Positions 34,392 through 43,047 of a stretch of DNA of 57,578 bases are shown in pieces. Each line of letters opens with the position of its first letter. The first letter of the stretch is position 1. Source of the DNA: an uncultured Pelagibacteraceae bacterium (lineage in GTDB: Bacteria > Pseudomonadota > Alphaproteobacteria > Pelagibacterales > Pelagibacteraceae); assembly GCA_902560245.1 (NCBI GenBank), contig CACELK010000010.1, positions 1-57,578 of the forward strand, given 5' to 3'. The notes beneath the pieces were generated by a model. That model ran no database searches. It saw only the letters and a program-made list of their open reading frames with translations, and was not told where the DNA came from. A program made the translations under genes and the position numbers.

Positions 34392-36467
34392 TTAAATTTT
34401 TTTGGTAATTTTTAATGCAAACGCGTAATCAAATGCTATCTCTTCTATTGCTCCATCTCTTCCAGATTTACCACCGTGGCCAGCGTTCATCTCAGTCTTT
34501 AAAAGCAAGAGGTTATTATCCGTTTTATAATCTCTAAGTTTTGCAGTAAATTTTGCTGGCTCATCAAACAATACTCTGTTGTCGCTTAAACTAGTTGTAA
34601 TCAAGATATTTGGATAATCCATTTTTTTAATATTATTATATGGGGCATAAGAAAAAATATAATCGAAATGTTCTTTTATATCTTTAGCATTTCCAAATTC
34701 ATCGAACTCTCCAACAGTTAGAGGAAGGGAATGATCAAGGTTGGTTGTTAAAGAGTCAACAAAAGGGACCGCCATAATTATTCCTAAAAATAAACTGGGC
34801 TCCTTATTAACTACTGCTCCCATTAAAAGGCCCCCAGCCGAACCACCCATACCAATAATTTTATTTTTTGAAGTGTACTTTTTATCTATTAAATATTTTG
34901 CTACTGCTAAATAGTCTGCAAATGTATTTTTTTTATTTAAAAGCTTTCCCTCTTTCCACCATTTCATTCCTCTTTCCATCCCACCTCTTATATGTGCAGT
35001 GACCCATATTATATCTCTATCAATCAAAGAAAACCTAGTAGATGAAAATCCAGGCGACATAGAGTTTCCATATGATCCATAACCATAGAGCAATAAGTTT
35101 GCAGATCCATCAATTTTGGTTTTTTTATGTCTTGTTATAGTAATTGGAACAAGTCTCCCATCATGCGAAGGACACTCGAGTCTTTCAACAACATAATTGT
35201 TTGGGTTGTGTCCAGATGGAATTTCTTGCTCTTTAATAAGTTTTTTTTCACCTGTTCTTAAATTAAACGAATAAACTCTATTTTGAGTTTTTGGAGAAGA
35301 ATAACTTAAATGTATTAAATCAGTATTTCTATCTCTCTGTTTAAGTGAAATTCCTGGATCAATTACTTCTTCATCAGTAAATTTTATTTCTTTTTCTATA
35401 TTTGTTTCTAAATTTTTTACATATATTTTACTTAAAGCATTTGATACTTCGCTTCTCATTATCCAATTATTTAAAAAGGTAAGTCCACCAATTAAAACTT
35501 CGTTTTTGGCGGGTATATATGGTTTCCAATTTTGAATTTCTAAATTATCACAAATATCAATTTTGAAATCTTCTGCATCTTTATTTGTGTGATTATAAAA
35601 ATTATTGTTCCAAGAATTTACTGAGTAGATTATTCCTTTTTCTCTCTTCTTAATAATTTTGGGTTTTGGATTTTCTTCATCTTTATGAAAATAGTATTGT
35701 TCACTCGTATTATGATCAGAGGTGATGATAAAATAATATTTTTCATCAGAACTTAATCCTATACTTACAGTGAAGGCTTCACTGTTTTCCTCAAATATTA
35801 GCTGGTCTTCTTTTGTTGGAGTTCCCAATTTATGTCTAAATACTTTTCTTGGCCTATGATATTTGTCAAGTTTTGAGTAATAAATAAATTTATCATCTAA
35901 GCTAAAAAGAATACTTCCACTTGTTTCTTCAATTTTTTCTGAAACAAGTTCACCAGACTTTATATCACGGACATAAATTGTGTAATACTCAGACCCTTTT
36001 AAATCTAAAGAGTAACCAAGATATTTATCATCGTGACTTACTTCTAAATCTCCTACTCCAAAGTATTCAGTTTTTAATTTTTCTTTTTCTTTATCTCCAT
36101 TCCATATTTCTTCTACGTCATTTGAATCAATTTTTTTTCTTAATTTGATTGAGTAATTTCCTTTAACCGTTGTTTTAGTCCAATATTCATAAGTATGATC
36201 TTTAAAAGGTAAGCTTTCATCATCTAATTTAATTCTCCCCTTAATTTCCTGGAATAAATCCTTCTGGATTTTTTTGGTATCTGACATGTTGTGAAGTGTA
36301 AATGCATTTTCTTTTTCTAAGTAATTTCTCACCTCTGGATTAAGTTTTTGGCTATCCTTTAAAACTTCCAATATATTTTCTTGATGTATCCAGCTATAAT
36401 TATCTACCCACTCGGTGTTGTGACAAGATTTATTTTCAGGTTTTTTACTTAATTGTGGTATTTTCAT
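34392..36467 (-). CDS. ptrB: Oligopeptidase B (S9A serine peptidase)
   Basis: A prolyl-oligopeptidase-family enzyme of 691 residues. A seven-bladed propeller-like N-terminal part (about 1-410) precedes an alpha/beta hydrolase domain. The nucleophile is in GMGGSAGGLLMG (S543), with HIRGGMERGMKWW just before it, and the histidine of the triad is probably in MNAGHGGKSG. Oligopeptidase B cleaves short peptides after Lys or Arg in the cytoplasm. No signal peptide is present. It is divergent from the J-domain protein. Confidence 0.92.
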   Translation of the reverse strand: MKIPQLSKKPENKSCHNTEWVDNYSWIHQENILEVLKDSQKLNPEVRNYLEKENAFTLHNMSDTKKIQKDLFQEIKGRIKLDDESLPFKDHTYEYWTKTTVKGNYSIKLRKKIDSNDVEEIWNGDKEKEKLKTEYFGVGDLEVSHDDKYLGYSLDLKGSEYYTIYVRDIKSGELVSEKIEETSGSILFSLDDKFIYYSKLDKYHRPRKVFRHKLGTPTKEDQLIFEENSEAFTVSIGLSSDEKYYFIITSDHNTSEQYYFHKDEENPKPKIIKKREKGIIYSVNSWNNNFYNHTNKDAEDFKIDICDNLEIQNWKPYIPAKNEVLIGGLTFLNNWIMRSEVSNALSKIYVKNLETNIEKEIKFTDEEVIDPGISLKQRDRNTDLIHLSYSSPKTQNRVYSFNLRTGEKKLIKEQEIPSGHNPNNYVVERLECPSHDGRLVPITITRHKKTKIDGSANLLLYGYGSYGNSMSPGFSSTRFSLIDRDIIWVTAHIRGGMERGMKWWKEGKLLNKKNTFADYLAVAKYLIDKKYTSKNKIIGMGGSAGGLLMGAVVNKEPSLFLGIIMAVPFVDSLTTNLDHSLPLTVGEFDEFGNAKDIKEHFDYIFSYAPYNNIKKMDYPNILITTSLSDNRVLFDEPAKFTAKLRDYKTDNNLLLLKTEMNAGHGGKSGRDGAIEEIAFDYAFALKITKKI

Positions 36468-36485
36468 ATAAAATTTAATTAATAC

Positions 36486-36995
36486 ATGAATATTTTTTTC
36501 TTAACACTTATTATTTTTGTCCTAGTTTATTTTATTCTTAATTGGTTCGTAAAAACTTCTAGCAAAAAAATTTCAAAAAGTATTAGATCATTTACAATAA
36601 TTTTGTCTATTATTCTCGCAATTCTTATGGCGTTTGCTGGAAGATATATATTTTCTTTACCCTTTTTATTGATGATACTTCCTTTAGTCAAAACTAAGGC
36701 TGGTCTAACATTGTTACAAATTGTAAGAATTTGGGGTTTGCTGAGATTTTTAAAAAATTCGGGTAGATTTACTTTTAACGGTATTAATAGAAATCTCAAT
36801 GCAGGAAGTATATCTTTAGAAGAAGCATATAAAATTCTTAATTTAGACTCTAAAAAAAAATATAGCAGAGAAGAAGTTATGAAATCATATAAGAAAATTA
36901 TGAAAAAGATTCACCCAGACATAAGTCCAGAATTAACAAGGTTAGCCTCAATTGTTAATGAAGCTAAAGAGTTGGTTTTAAAAGATACTTTATAA
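36486..36995 (+). CDS. Membrane-anchored J-domain protein
   Basis: A 169-residue protein with N-terminal membrane helices (about 1-20 and 35-65) and a C-terminal J-domain. LEEAYKILNLDSKKKYSREEVMKSYKKIMKKIHPDISPE contains the HPD tripeptide that stimulates DnaK. This order of membrane part then J-domain resembles the Tim14/Pam18-like alphaproteobacterial proteins, which are related to the mitochondrial import motor. Its chaperone target is unknown. The 3' end overlaps the GT9 gene by six bases on the opposite strand. Confidence 0.85.
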   Translation: MNIFFLTLIIFVLVYFILNWFVKTSSKKISKSIRSFTIILSIILAILMAFAGRYIFSLPFLLMILPLVKTKAGLTLLQIVRIWGLLRFLKNSGRFTFNGINRNLNAGSISLEEAYKILNLDSKKKYSREEVMKSYKKIMKKIHPDISPELTRLASIVNEAKELVLKDTL

Positions 36996-37931
36996 TTTTA
37001 AAATTGAACAAATTTTTTCAAATACCTTTTCCACACTAATTGATTTATTTGAGTATCTAGAATCATGTGTTATCTGATTTTCATTAATATTATTAGGCAA
37101 AACTCTAAATTGATTTCTACTATAATCTGTATAAGCTTTTGGAGTATCAAGCATAATAACTATGCTTGGAATATTGCACTGCGATGAGACATGATGACCA
37201 AAGGAGTCGTTTCCAACATAAAGATTTGTTAAAGATATTATAGGTATAATTTCTGAAATATTTTTACTATGAAGTGGCAAACAATACTTTGTACCTATTT
37301 CCTTTATAATTTTATCAGATTGATCTTTATCATTTTGACCACAAAGAAGGAAAAAGAAGAAATCATTCTTTCTAAGCATTTTTTTTATTAAATTTATATA
37401 ATTTTCTGATCCCCACTTAGTAGTTGGTCCAGAGGATCCTATTCCAAGAATTATATTTATTTTATTTTTAACTATAAATTTTGATGCAATTTCCTTATCA
37501 AATTTGTCAATGTAAATATTCGTTTCGGTTGGACAGTTTTTTATATTTAGGATTTTTTTAGTAAAATTTTTTGCAGCATTTACTAAGTGTAATTTTTTTT
37601 TTCCATAAAACAAATAACATTTTACATTTTTAATTTTAGCTATTTTGCTAGCTAAAAAAAACCTTATACTAGGATAAAAAATAAAAATATTATCAATTTC
37701 TAATTTTGACAAAAAATTACTTAATTTCAAAATATCGCTAATTTTTTTTTGGTATTTGTCTAAAAATATTACTTCTTTGATTTTTGGATCTTTAGCTAAA
37801 ACTTCGTTTAAGTTTTTACAAAATGTAATTACAGTCACTGGACCATATTTTCGTGCTATCTGGTGACAATATGCTAGATGAAGTAGATTAGATCCAAGAC
37901 CTTTATAGCTTAAAAATATAGCTGTTTTCAT
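36990..37931 (-). CDS. Glycosyltransferase family 9 (heptosyltransferase-like)
   Basis: A 313-residue GT9 protein. The donor-binding half contains IILGIGSSGPTTKWGSENYINLIKKM, followed by FFLLCGQNDKDQSDKII and the signature LTNLYVGNDSFGHHVSSQCNIPSIVIM. GT9 members add heptose or related sugars to the lipopolysaccharide core. With the LpxL-like gene at the far end of the window this suggests a lipid A-based outer membrane. The precise sugar is unknown. Confidence 0.85.
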   Translation of the reverse strand: MKTAIFLSYKGLGSNLLHLAYCHQIARKYGPVTVITFCKNLNEVLAKDPKIKEVIFLDKYQKKISDILKLSNFLSKLEIDNIFIFYPSIRFFLASKIAKIKNVKCYLFYGKKKLHLVNAAKNFTKKILNIKNCPTETNIYIDKFDKEIASKFIVKNKINIILGIGSSGPTTKWGSENYINLIKKMLRKNDFFFFLLCGQNDKDQSDKIIKEIGTKYCLPLHSKNISEIIPIISLTNLYVGNDSFGHHVSSQCNIPSIVIMLDTPKAYTDYSRNQFRVLPNNINENQITHDSRYSNKSISVEKVFEKICSILKL

Positions 37932-38013
37932 AAATTACAAAGTTTTATTAAATATATTTACTATAAATTTCATTTGATAAATAATATTAATTTTTTTAAA
38001 CTAAAATGAAATC

Positions 38014-38877
38014 ATGACACAAATAAGTGGAATTTTTGCTGCCGGTATGTCCATTTTGGACGAAAATCTAGGTTTAAATATTAATAAAACAATTGAACAC
38101 TCAGAAAATTTAATTGCTAAAGGTTGCCATGGTGTTGCAGTTTTTGGAAGTACTGGTCAGGCTCAACTTATTTCTATAAGTGAAAAAATTAATTTGTTAA
38201 ACAAATTATCTGATAGCAAATTTAAAGAAAATTTTTTAATTGGAACAGGATTAAATTCTTTGACTGAGATAATTAATTTTATGAAAATATCTAGTTCGTT
38301 AGGGTTTAAAAAATTTTTAATTATGCCTCCTGCATATTATAAATATGGAGACAAAGAAGTAATAGAATTTTACGCCAGAATTATTAATGAAGTTAATGAA
38401 TCCAAGATCATTCTTTATAATTTTGAAAAATTATGTGGATATAAATTTAGTTTATCATGTGTCGAAGAGTTAGTGAAAAAGTTTCCAGAACAAATTATTG
38501 GATTAAAAGATAGTTCTTATAATTTATATAAAGAAATAAATATAGACGGTTTTTCAATTTTACCTGGTTCAGAATTAAAGCTATTAGAAGGACTAAAAGG
38601 AAGGTGTACAGGAATAATTACCGCAACTTGTAACGTTACCGCTGAATTATCAAGAAAAGTTTATGACGACTTTCTGCAAAATAAGGAAAGTTCAAAAAAT
38701 GGAAAATTGTGCGATGTTAGAAAAATATTTGATCAATTTAATTTAATCTCTGGATTACATACCTTTCTGAGTAAAAAAGATAAAATTTATAAAAATATTC
38801 TTCCACCACTTACTCTTTTAAACAAAAAAGAAGAAAAAAAACTACTTGAAGATTTAGAAAAACTGGATTTTAATTAA
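38014..38877 (+). CDS. DapA/NanA family aldolase (dihydrodipicolinate synthase-like)
   Basis: A TIM-barrel lyase/synthase of 287 residues. It has GVAVFGSTGQAQLISISEK (the GTTGE-like loop), the Tyr in IILYNFEKLCGYKFS and the Schiff-base Lys in QIIGLKDSSYN. The GTTGE motif is altered to GSTGQ, and the protein lies outside a lysine operon, next to a lipid methyltransferase gene. It may therefore act on another 2-keto acid substrate rather than being the biosynthetic DapA. The substrate is unknown. Confidence 0.83.
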   Translation: MTQISGIFAAGMSILDENLGLNINKTIEHSENLIAKGCHGVAVFGSTGQAQLISISEKINLLNKLSDSKFKENFLIGTGLNSLTEIINFMKISSSLGFKKFLIMPPAYYKYGDKEVIEFYARIINEVNESKIILYNFEKLCGYKFSLSCVEELVKKFPEQIIGLKDSSYNLYKEINIDGFSILPGSELKLLEGLKGRCTGIITATCNVTAELSRKVYDDFLQNKESSKNGKLCDVRKIFDQFNLISGLHTFLSKKDKIYKNILPPLTLLNKKEEKKLLEDLEKLDFN

Positions 38878-38893
38878 AAACCTTATATGTGTT

Positions 38894-40081
38894 ATGCAAT
38901 TAATAAAATTTTTAAATAATCTTTTTCAAAAAGATGGATTTTTACTTATCGACGCTAATTCCAAAAAATATGTAATTGGAAAACCAGATAAGGCTAACCC
39001 AATTACTTTAAAAATTTTAGATAAAAGTCTTCATTTAAAACTTTTGATAAATCCTGATCTATATTTTGGTGAAGCATATACTGATGGAACTTTGATAATA
39101 GAAAATGGAAATTTAACCGATTTTTTAGAATTAGCTTTTAAAAATATTGGTAGAGGAGAAATAAATAAGTATGGATATATATTAAAAAAAATTAAAGGGA
39201 CTTATAGATATTTTACCAGTTTTAATTTTGCAAAACAGTCTAAAAAAAATGTCGCTCATCATTACGATTTATCTGATGATCTTTATAATTTATTCTTAGA
39301 CTCAAAAAGGCAATACTCATGTGGATATTTTAAAAATCAAAGTGATACTTTGGAGCAGGCTCAAAATAATAAAATAAATCATATTATTAAAAAATTAAAT
39401 CTTAAACCTAATCAAAAAGTTTTAGATATAGGATCTGGATGGGGATCACTTGCTATAGAAATAGCAAAACAATCTAAGTGTGAAGTTACTGGAATTACTT
39501 TATCTGAAAAACAATTAAAGTATTCAAATGATAAAGCAAAAGAAAATAATCTTGAAAACCAAGTTAATTTTAAATTATTAGATTATAGAGTTTTGAAAGA
39601 AAAGTTTGATAGAATTGTAAGTGTGGGAATGTTTGAGCATGTAGGTAGGAAATTTTATAAAACATTCTTCAAGCAAGTTAGCAATCTTTTAAAAGATGAT
39701 GGTTTGGCATTAATTCATACAATTGGTTCAGTAAACGAACCAAGAGACCCACAACCTTGGATTTCAAAATATATCTTTCCTGGAGGATACACCCCAAGCA
39801 TGAGTGAAGTAGCAGGACCAATTGAAAAATCTGGGTTAGTTATTTCTGATATTGAAGTTTTAAGAGTGCATTACGCTCATACTCTTAGAAATTGGAAAGA
39901 AAATTGTATTAAAAATAAATCAAAAATAGTCAATATGTTTGATGAGAGATTTTTTAGAATGTGGGAATTCTATTTAGCATCATGCGAAATGGCTTTTAAA
40001 TGGGGTGATCAGGTTGTATTTCAATTTCAACTTACGAAAGATTTTATCACAGCTCCCAATACAAGAGACTATATTTATTAA
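38894..40081 (+). CDS. Cyclopropane-fatty-acyl-phospholipid synthase family methyltransferase
   Basis: A SAM-dependent enzyme of 395 residues. It has the SCP2-like N-terminal half, NVAHHYDLSDDLYNLFLDSKRQYSCGYF, motif I VLDIGSGWGSLAIEIA, VSVGMFEHVG and WISKYIFPGGYTPS. The family adds a methylene bridge to unsaturated acyl chains of membrane phospholipids; close relatives make other methylated lipids. It follows the DapA-like gene by 16 bases, so the two may be co-transcribed. Confidence 0.9.
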   Translation: MQLIKFLNNLFQKDGFLLIDANSKKYVIGKPDKANPITLKILDKSLHLKLLINPDLYFGEAYTDGTLIIENGNLTDFLELAFKNIGRGEINKYGYILKKIKGTYRYFTSFNFAKQSKKNVAHHYDLSDDLYNLFLDSKRQYSCGYFKNQSDTLEQAQNNKINHIIKKLNLKPNQKVLDIGSGWGSLAIEIAKQSKCEVTGITLSEKQLKYSNDKAKENNLENQVNFKLLDYRVLKEKFDRIVSVGMFEHVGRKFYKTFFKQVSNLLKDDGLALIHTIGSVNEPRDPQPWISKYIFPGGYTPSMSEVAGPIEKSGLVISDIEVLRVHYAHTLRNWKENCIKNKSKIVNMFDERFFRMWEFYLASCEMAFKWGDQVVFQFQLTKDFITAPNTRDYIY

Positions 40082-40115
40082 TCTTTTATTGATAAATTTT
40101 AAATCAATTTAAGAA

Positions 40116-41282
40116 ATGAAAAAAAAAAATAAATCAAAAAAATTAAATAAAACCTTAAAAAGAAGAAAAAGAGTTTCTAAAAGAAAATTTATAAAGAAAA
40201 AAAAGTATATAAAAATCAAAAAATTAAAAACAATTAAAAAGGGTAAAAAAATATACGAGAGAAAAGTATATAAAAGGCCAAGGAATCTTTTATTAAAGAT
40301 CGCTAGATTACAAAATAGTTTAAAGTTTAACCTTAAATTTGAAATTAATGTATTTTCTATAATTGAAAAAAGTATTCAAAACTTTTTTGCTGGAATTGAA
40401 AAAAATATTCAAGAATATAAAGCGATTCAACAAGAGGAAAAAAGAAGAAAAAAACTCGAAGAAATAGAAATTAAGGAAAAAGAAAGATTAGAAATTAAAC
40501 ATGCGAATGAGGAAAAGAAAAAATTAGAAATAAAACTTAAAGAGCAACACTTAAAAGATGAAATTAAATTAGAAAGAGAAAGAACAAAAGATCTTAAATT
40601 ATTCCTTCGTAAGGAGCAGGCAATTGTACGAAAAGAACAGGCTGAAAAACAAAGACAATTTTTAAGACAGATAAAATTAGAAAAACAAATTGAAAAATTT
40701 AGAATTAGAGAAGTAAAAGAATTAGAGAAACTCGAGAAAATATCCCTTAAGGAGCAAAGGGAAGATTATGCTGGTTTGCAAGAAAGAATAGAAAAGCTTA
40801 AAGAGAAATATCGAATAATAAGAGACCAAAAAATTAGAGAGAGAGTAGAAGCTTTAGGCATTAAAACAGAAGGAGATGAGGATAGAGAGACACTTCTTTT
40901 AAAAGAAAAAGAATACACTTTAGCAAGACAAAAAATAGAACTTTCTCTGGAAAGTTTTTATAGAAGTGCAAATAGCTTAGTTTTTCAACTTAACAAAAGA
41001 CATATAACTAGAAACATGTCTATTTTGAGATGTATAGATCGAAGGTTTGAGACAGGAGAAATTTTTATTAAATGGGATGAGTCAAGCGATGATGATTGGT
41101 TGGTATTAATATATATTAAAAATAATTCACCAGATGAAGGGATTGTTATTGAGGACAAATCAAATCCAGAGAAAAATATTTCACACGAGTATAAGTCAAA
41201 CGAAATTTTTAAAGCATCAGACATGATGGTTGACTCGTTAACTCTGCTAATTTCAAAAGAAAGATCTAAAAAAGGAAACTAA
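40116..41282 (+). CDS. Basic coiled-coil protein of unknown function
   Basis: A 388-residue protein I do not recognise. The first 55 residues are extremely basic (about 31 are Lys or Arg). Residues about 95-265 form a near-continuous charged coiled coil of alternating Lys/Arg and Glu, such as KEKERLEIKHANEEKKKLEIKLKEQ. A final 115-residue part looks globular (LVFQLNKRHITRNMSILRCIDRRFETGEIFIKWDESSDDDWLVLIYIKN). No membrane helix or signal peptide is seen. The basic tail suggests contact with nucleic acid or the inner membrane surface, but this is only inference. It lies 34 bases after the CFA-synthase-like gene. Confidence 0.75.
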   Translation: MKKKNKSKKLNKTLKRRKRVSKRKFIKKKKYIKIKKLKTIKKGKKIYERKVYKRPRNLLLKIARLQNSLKFNLKFEINVFSIIEKSIQNFFAGIEKNIQEYKAIQQEEKRRKKLEEIEIKEKERLEIKHANEEKKKLEIKLKEQHLKDEIKLERERTKDLKLFLRKEQAIVRKEQAEKQRQFLRQIKLEKQIEKFRIREVKELEKLEKISLKEQREDYAGLQERIEKLKEKYRIIRDQKIRERVEALGIKTEGDEDRETLLLKEKEYTLARQKIELSLESFYRSANSLVFQLNKRHITRNMSILRCIDRRFETGEIFIKWDESSDDDWLVLIYIKNNSPDEGIVIEDKSNPEKNISHEYKSNEIFKASDMMVDSLTLLISKERSKKGN

Positions 41283-41297
41283 GCTCTAAGAAAACTA

Positions 41298-42722
41298 TCA
41301 GTCACTTACGTATACCGATATACCTCTTGAATTTATGTCTACATCAAATTTTTTATGCAAAGGTGGAAATGCCCTTTGAGAACAATCAAGTCTATCACAT
41401 GTTCTACATGAGACACCAATTGGAATTTCAGTTTTTTTATCGTTAATATTTAGATTTTCTGTATAAACAAAATCTTTTGCATATTTAGCTTCACAACCAA
41501 GACCTATTGATAAAATACTTTTTGCTTCACCAAATCTTCCAACACCTTTTTCTACAGTTCTTGCTATACAAACATACTTTTCCCCATTGCTCATTTTGCT
41601 TACTGCTGCCTGAATGATACCTGGTCTTGTAAAAGCTGAGTAAACATTCCATCTAGGGCAAGCACCACCATACCTTGGAATTTCAATTCCAGATAAAGAA
41701 AATCTTTTTGATATATTTCCAGCAATATCAACTCTTAAAAAATGAAAAGGGATTCCTAGTAGTTTAGGATCTTGCAAACATGTTACTCTATGTGCAATTT
41801 GCTCAAAAGTAGTTGCAAAAGTATTTTGCAGTAATTCAAGATCATATTTATTTTTCATACACTCGTGATGAAATAATTTATACGGCATCAAAATTGCAGC
41901 TCCACAGTAATTCAATAAAGCTACTTTTGTCAATTTTTTTGACTCTTCACTTGGGAATGTAAATTTTGAAAGATATTCATTTATATCTTTAATTGCACCT
42001 TCATGAGCAATTTGCGATGACGCATAGAGTTTTTTTGTTTCTAAAGCTACATAATCACTAAGTAGTAACTCTTTTTTATTTTTATTAAATATTTTCGAAA
42101 ATGGCTTACCTTCTTCTGGGAGTACATCTTTAACCAATATTCCATACTCTTTCTTTAAAAATTCACAAAGTCCAAAATAAGTTGATCTATTATTTACTTG
42201 AATTTTTTCAAAAACAGAATTTGCGAAGTCCTCTAGTTTTGGAAAATAATTTTTATTTTCTTGGAGAAAATCCGAAACTATCTCTCCAGGAAAAGCTGCT
42301 TTCCTGCTATCAATTATTTTGCCAGATAAATTTTCAACTCTGTTTACGATGTCATGATCTTTTTGTTTAAAATTGTCACCCAATTTTATTAATGCTCTAG
42401 CAATTTTTGGATTAGTGTTAACTAAATCTTTTATTTCAGGTCCCAAAATATCTAGATCCTCAAATAGTTGATCATCTAAAAGCTCAGATATATCATTTAC
42501 TAAATTTAGGTCTGATTTTACCGAAAGATCTGAGAGCTCAATTTTCAATTCTTGACAGACTTTTAAAAGTAAATCGCCATCAATTTTTCTTTTACCTCCC
42601 TCAATAAGATTTAAATAACTTGGAGAAATGCCCAACTGATCTGCAAGTTTATTTGCTTGAATCCCAAGCTTACGCCTAAAAGCCTTAATTTTTGGTCCAA
42701 TTTTCAAGTTTATTTGACTCAT
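41298..42722 (-). CDS. ScfR-type (short-chain fatty acid) XRE regulator with IrrE-like and DUF2083 domains
   Basis: A 474-residue transcription factor. The N-terminal XRE helix-turn-helix (about 7-65: KIKAFRRKLGIQANKLADQLGISPSYLNLIEGGKRKID) is followed by an IrrE/ImmA-like region whose zinc motif is degenerate (ATTFEQIAHRVTCLQ). A C-terminal DUF2083 part follows, with RYGGACPRWNVYSAF and a cysteine cluster at 439, 442 and 447 (SCRTCDRLDCSQRAFPP). This layout is that of RamB/PrpC-operon regulators of acetate, propionate and glyoxylate genes. It is transcribed away from isocitrate lyase across shared operator-like repeats, strongly suggesting it controls aceA and itself. Confidence 0.9.
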   Translation of the reverse strand: MSQINLKIGPKIKAFRRKLGIQANKLADQLGISPSYLNLIEGGKRKIDGDLLLKVCQELKIELSDLSVKSDLNLVNDISELLDDQLFEDLDILGPEIKDLVNTNPKIARALIKLGDNFKQKDHDIVNRVENLSGKIIDSRKAAFPGEIVSDFLQENKNYFPKLEDFANSVFEKIQVNNRSTYFGLCEFLKKEYGILVKDVLPEEGKPFSKIFNKNKKELLLSDYVALETKKLYASSQIAHEGAIKDINEYLSKFTFPSEESKKLTKVALLNYCGAAILMPYKLFHHECMKNKYDLELLQNTFATTFEQIAHRVTCLQDPKLLGIPFHFLRVDIAGNISKRFSLSGIEIPRYGGACPRWNVYSAFTRPGIIQAAVSKMSNGEKYVCIARTVEKGVGRFGEAKSILSIGLGCEAKYAKDFVYTENLNINDKKTEIPIGVSCRTCDRLDCSQRAFPPLHKKFDVDINSRGISVYVSD

Positions 42723-42730
42723 TTTTTACT

Positions 42731-42836
42731 ATTTGTAAATTTTGTAAATTTAAATTTACAATAAATTATCATATTTTACAAGTTTTTTTTGCTTTTTTAT
42801 GGAAAAAGTAAATTTTGTAAATTATAAAGTTTACAT
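42731..42836. promoter_or_regulatory. Operator-like repeat array between the ScfR-type regulator and aceA
   Basis: The motif TTGTAAA or its complement TTTACAA recurs here: ATTTGTAAAT (42731-42740), a perfect 20-bp palindrome TTGTAAATTTAAATTTACAA (42742-42761), TTTTACAA (42774-42781), GTAAATTTTGTAAATT (42808-42823) and AAAGTTTACA (42826-42835). RamB in corynebacteria binds AAAGTTTGCAAA-like sites in front of aceA and aceB, which these resemble. The array starts eight bases ahead of the regulator ATG, so autoregulation is likely. Binding is inferred. Confidence 0.65.
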
Positions 42837-43002
42837 GAACAACAAAAACAATAACAAAAACTTAGAAAACAAAGCTCAAACAGCTAATCACGAAAATAGC
42901 TCTCAGAGCTCAAAGTCAGGCATCTATTTAAGAGATGATCATTGTGATTGGGGTTCAAGTGGTATGAACGAGTTCACTAATGAGTACAGTGAATCCAATT
43001 AG
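42835..43002 (+). CDS. Possible small polar protein ahead of aceA
   Basis: An open frame of 55 codons from ATG 42835 (or 67 codons from ATG 42799) ending 45 bases before aceA. The product is Asn- and Ser-rich and probably disordered at the N-terminus (MNNKNNNKNLENK), then has a more distinctive end: IYLRDDHCDWGSSGMNEFTNEYSES. It has no match I recognise. No Shine-Dalgarno is evident for either start, and an operator-like copy covers the ATG at 42835. It may be a genuine small gene, or only the aceA leader. Confidence 0.4.
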   Translation: MNNKNNNKNLENKAQTANHENSSQSSKSGIYLRDDHCDWGSSGMNEFTNEYSESN

Positions 43003-43047
43003 TACTTAATTTCTAACTACAAATTCACACATGGGGAATAAAATAAT

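Noticed and set aside
42837-43047. Glycine riboswitch upstream of aceA
   Set aside because: Glycine riboswitches are known in SAR11 near malate synthase and gcvT, so I looked for the conserved GGAGAG and CACCGAAGG-like core. It is absent here.
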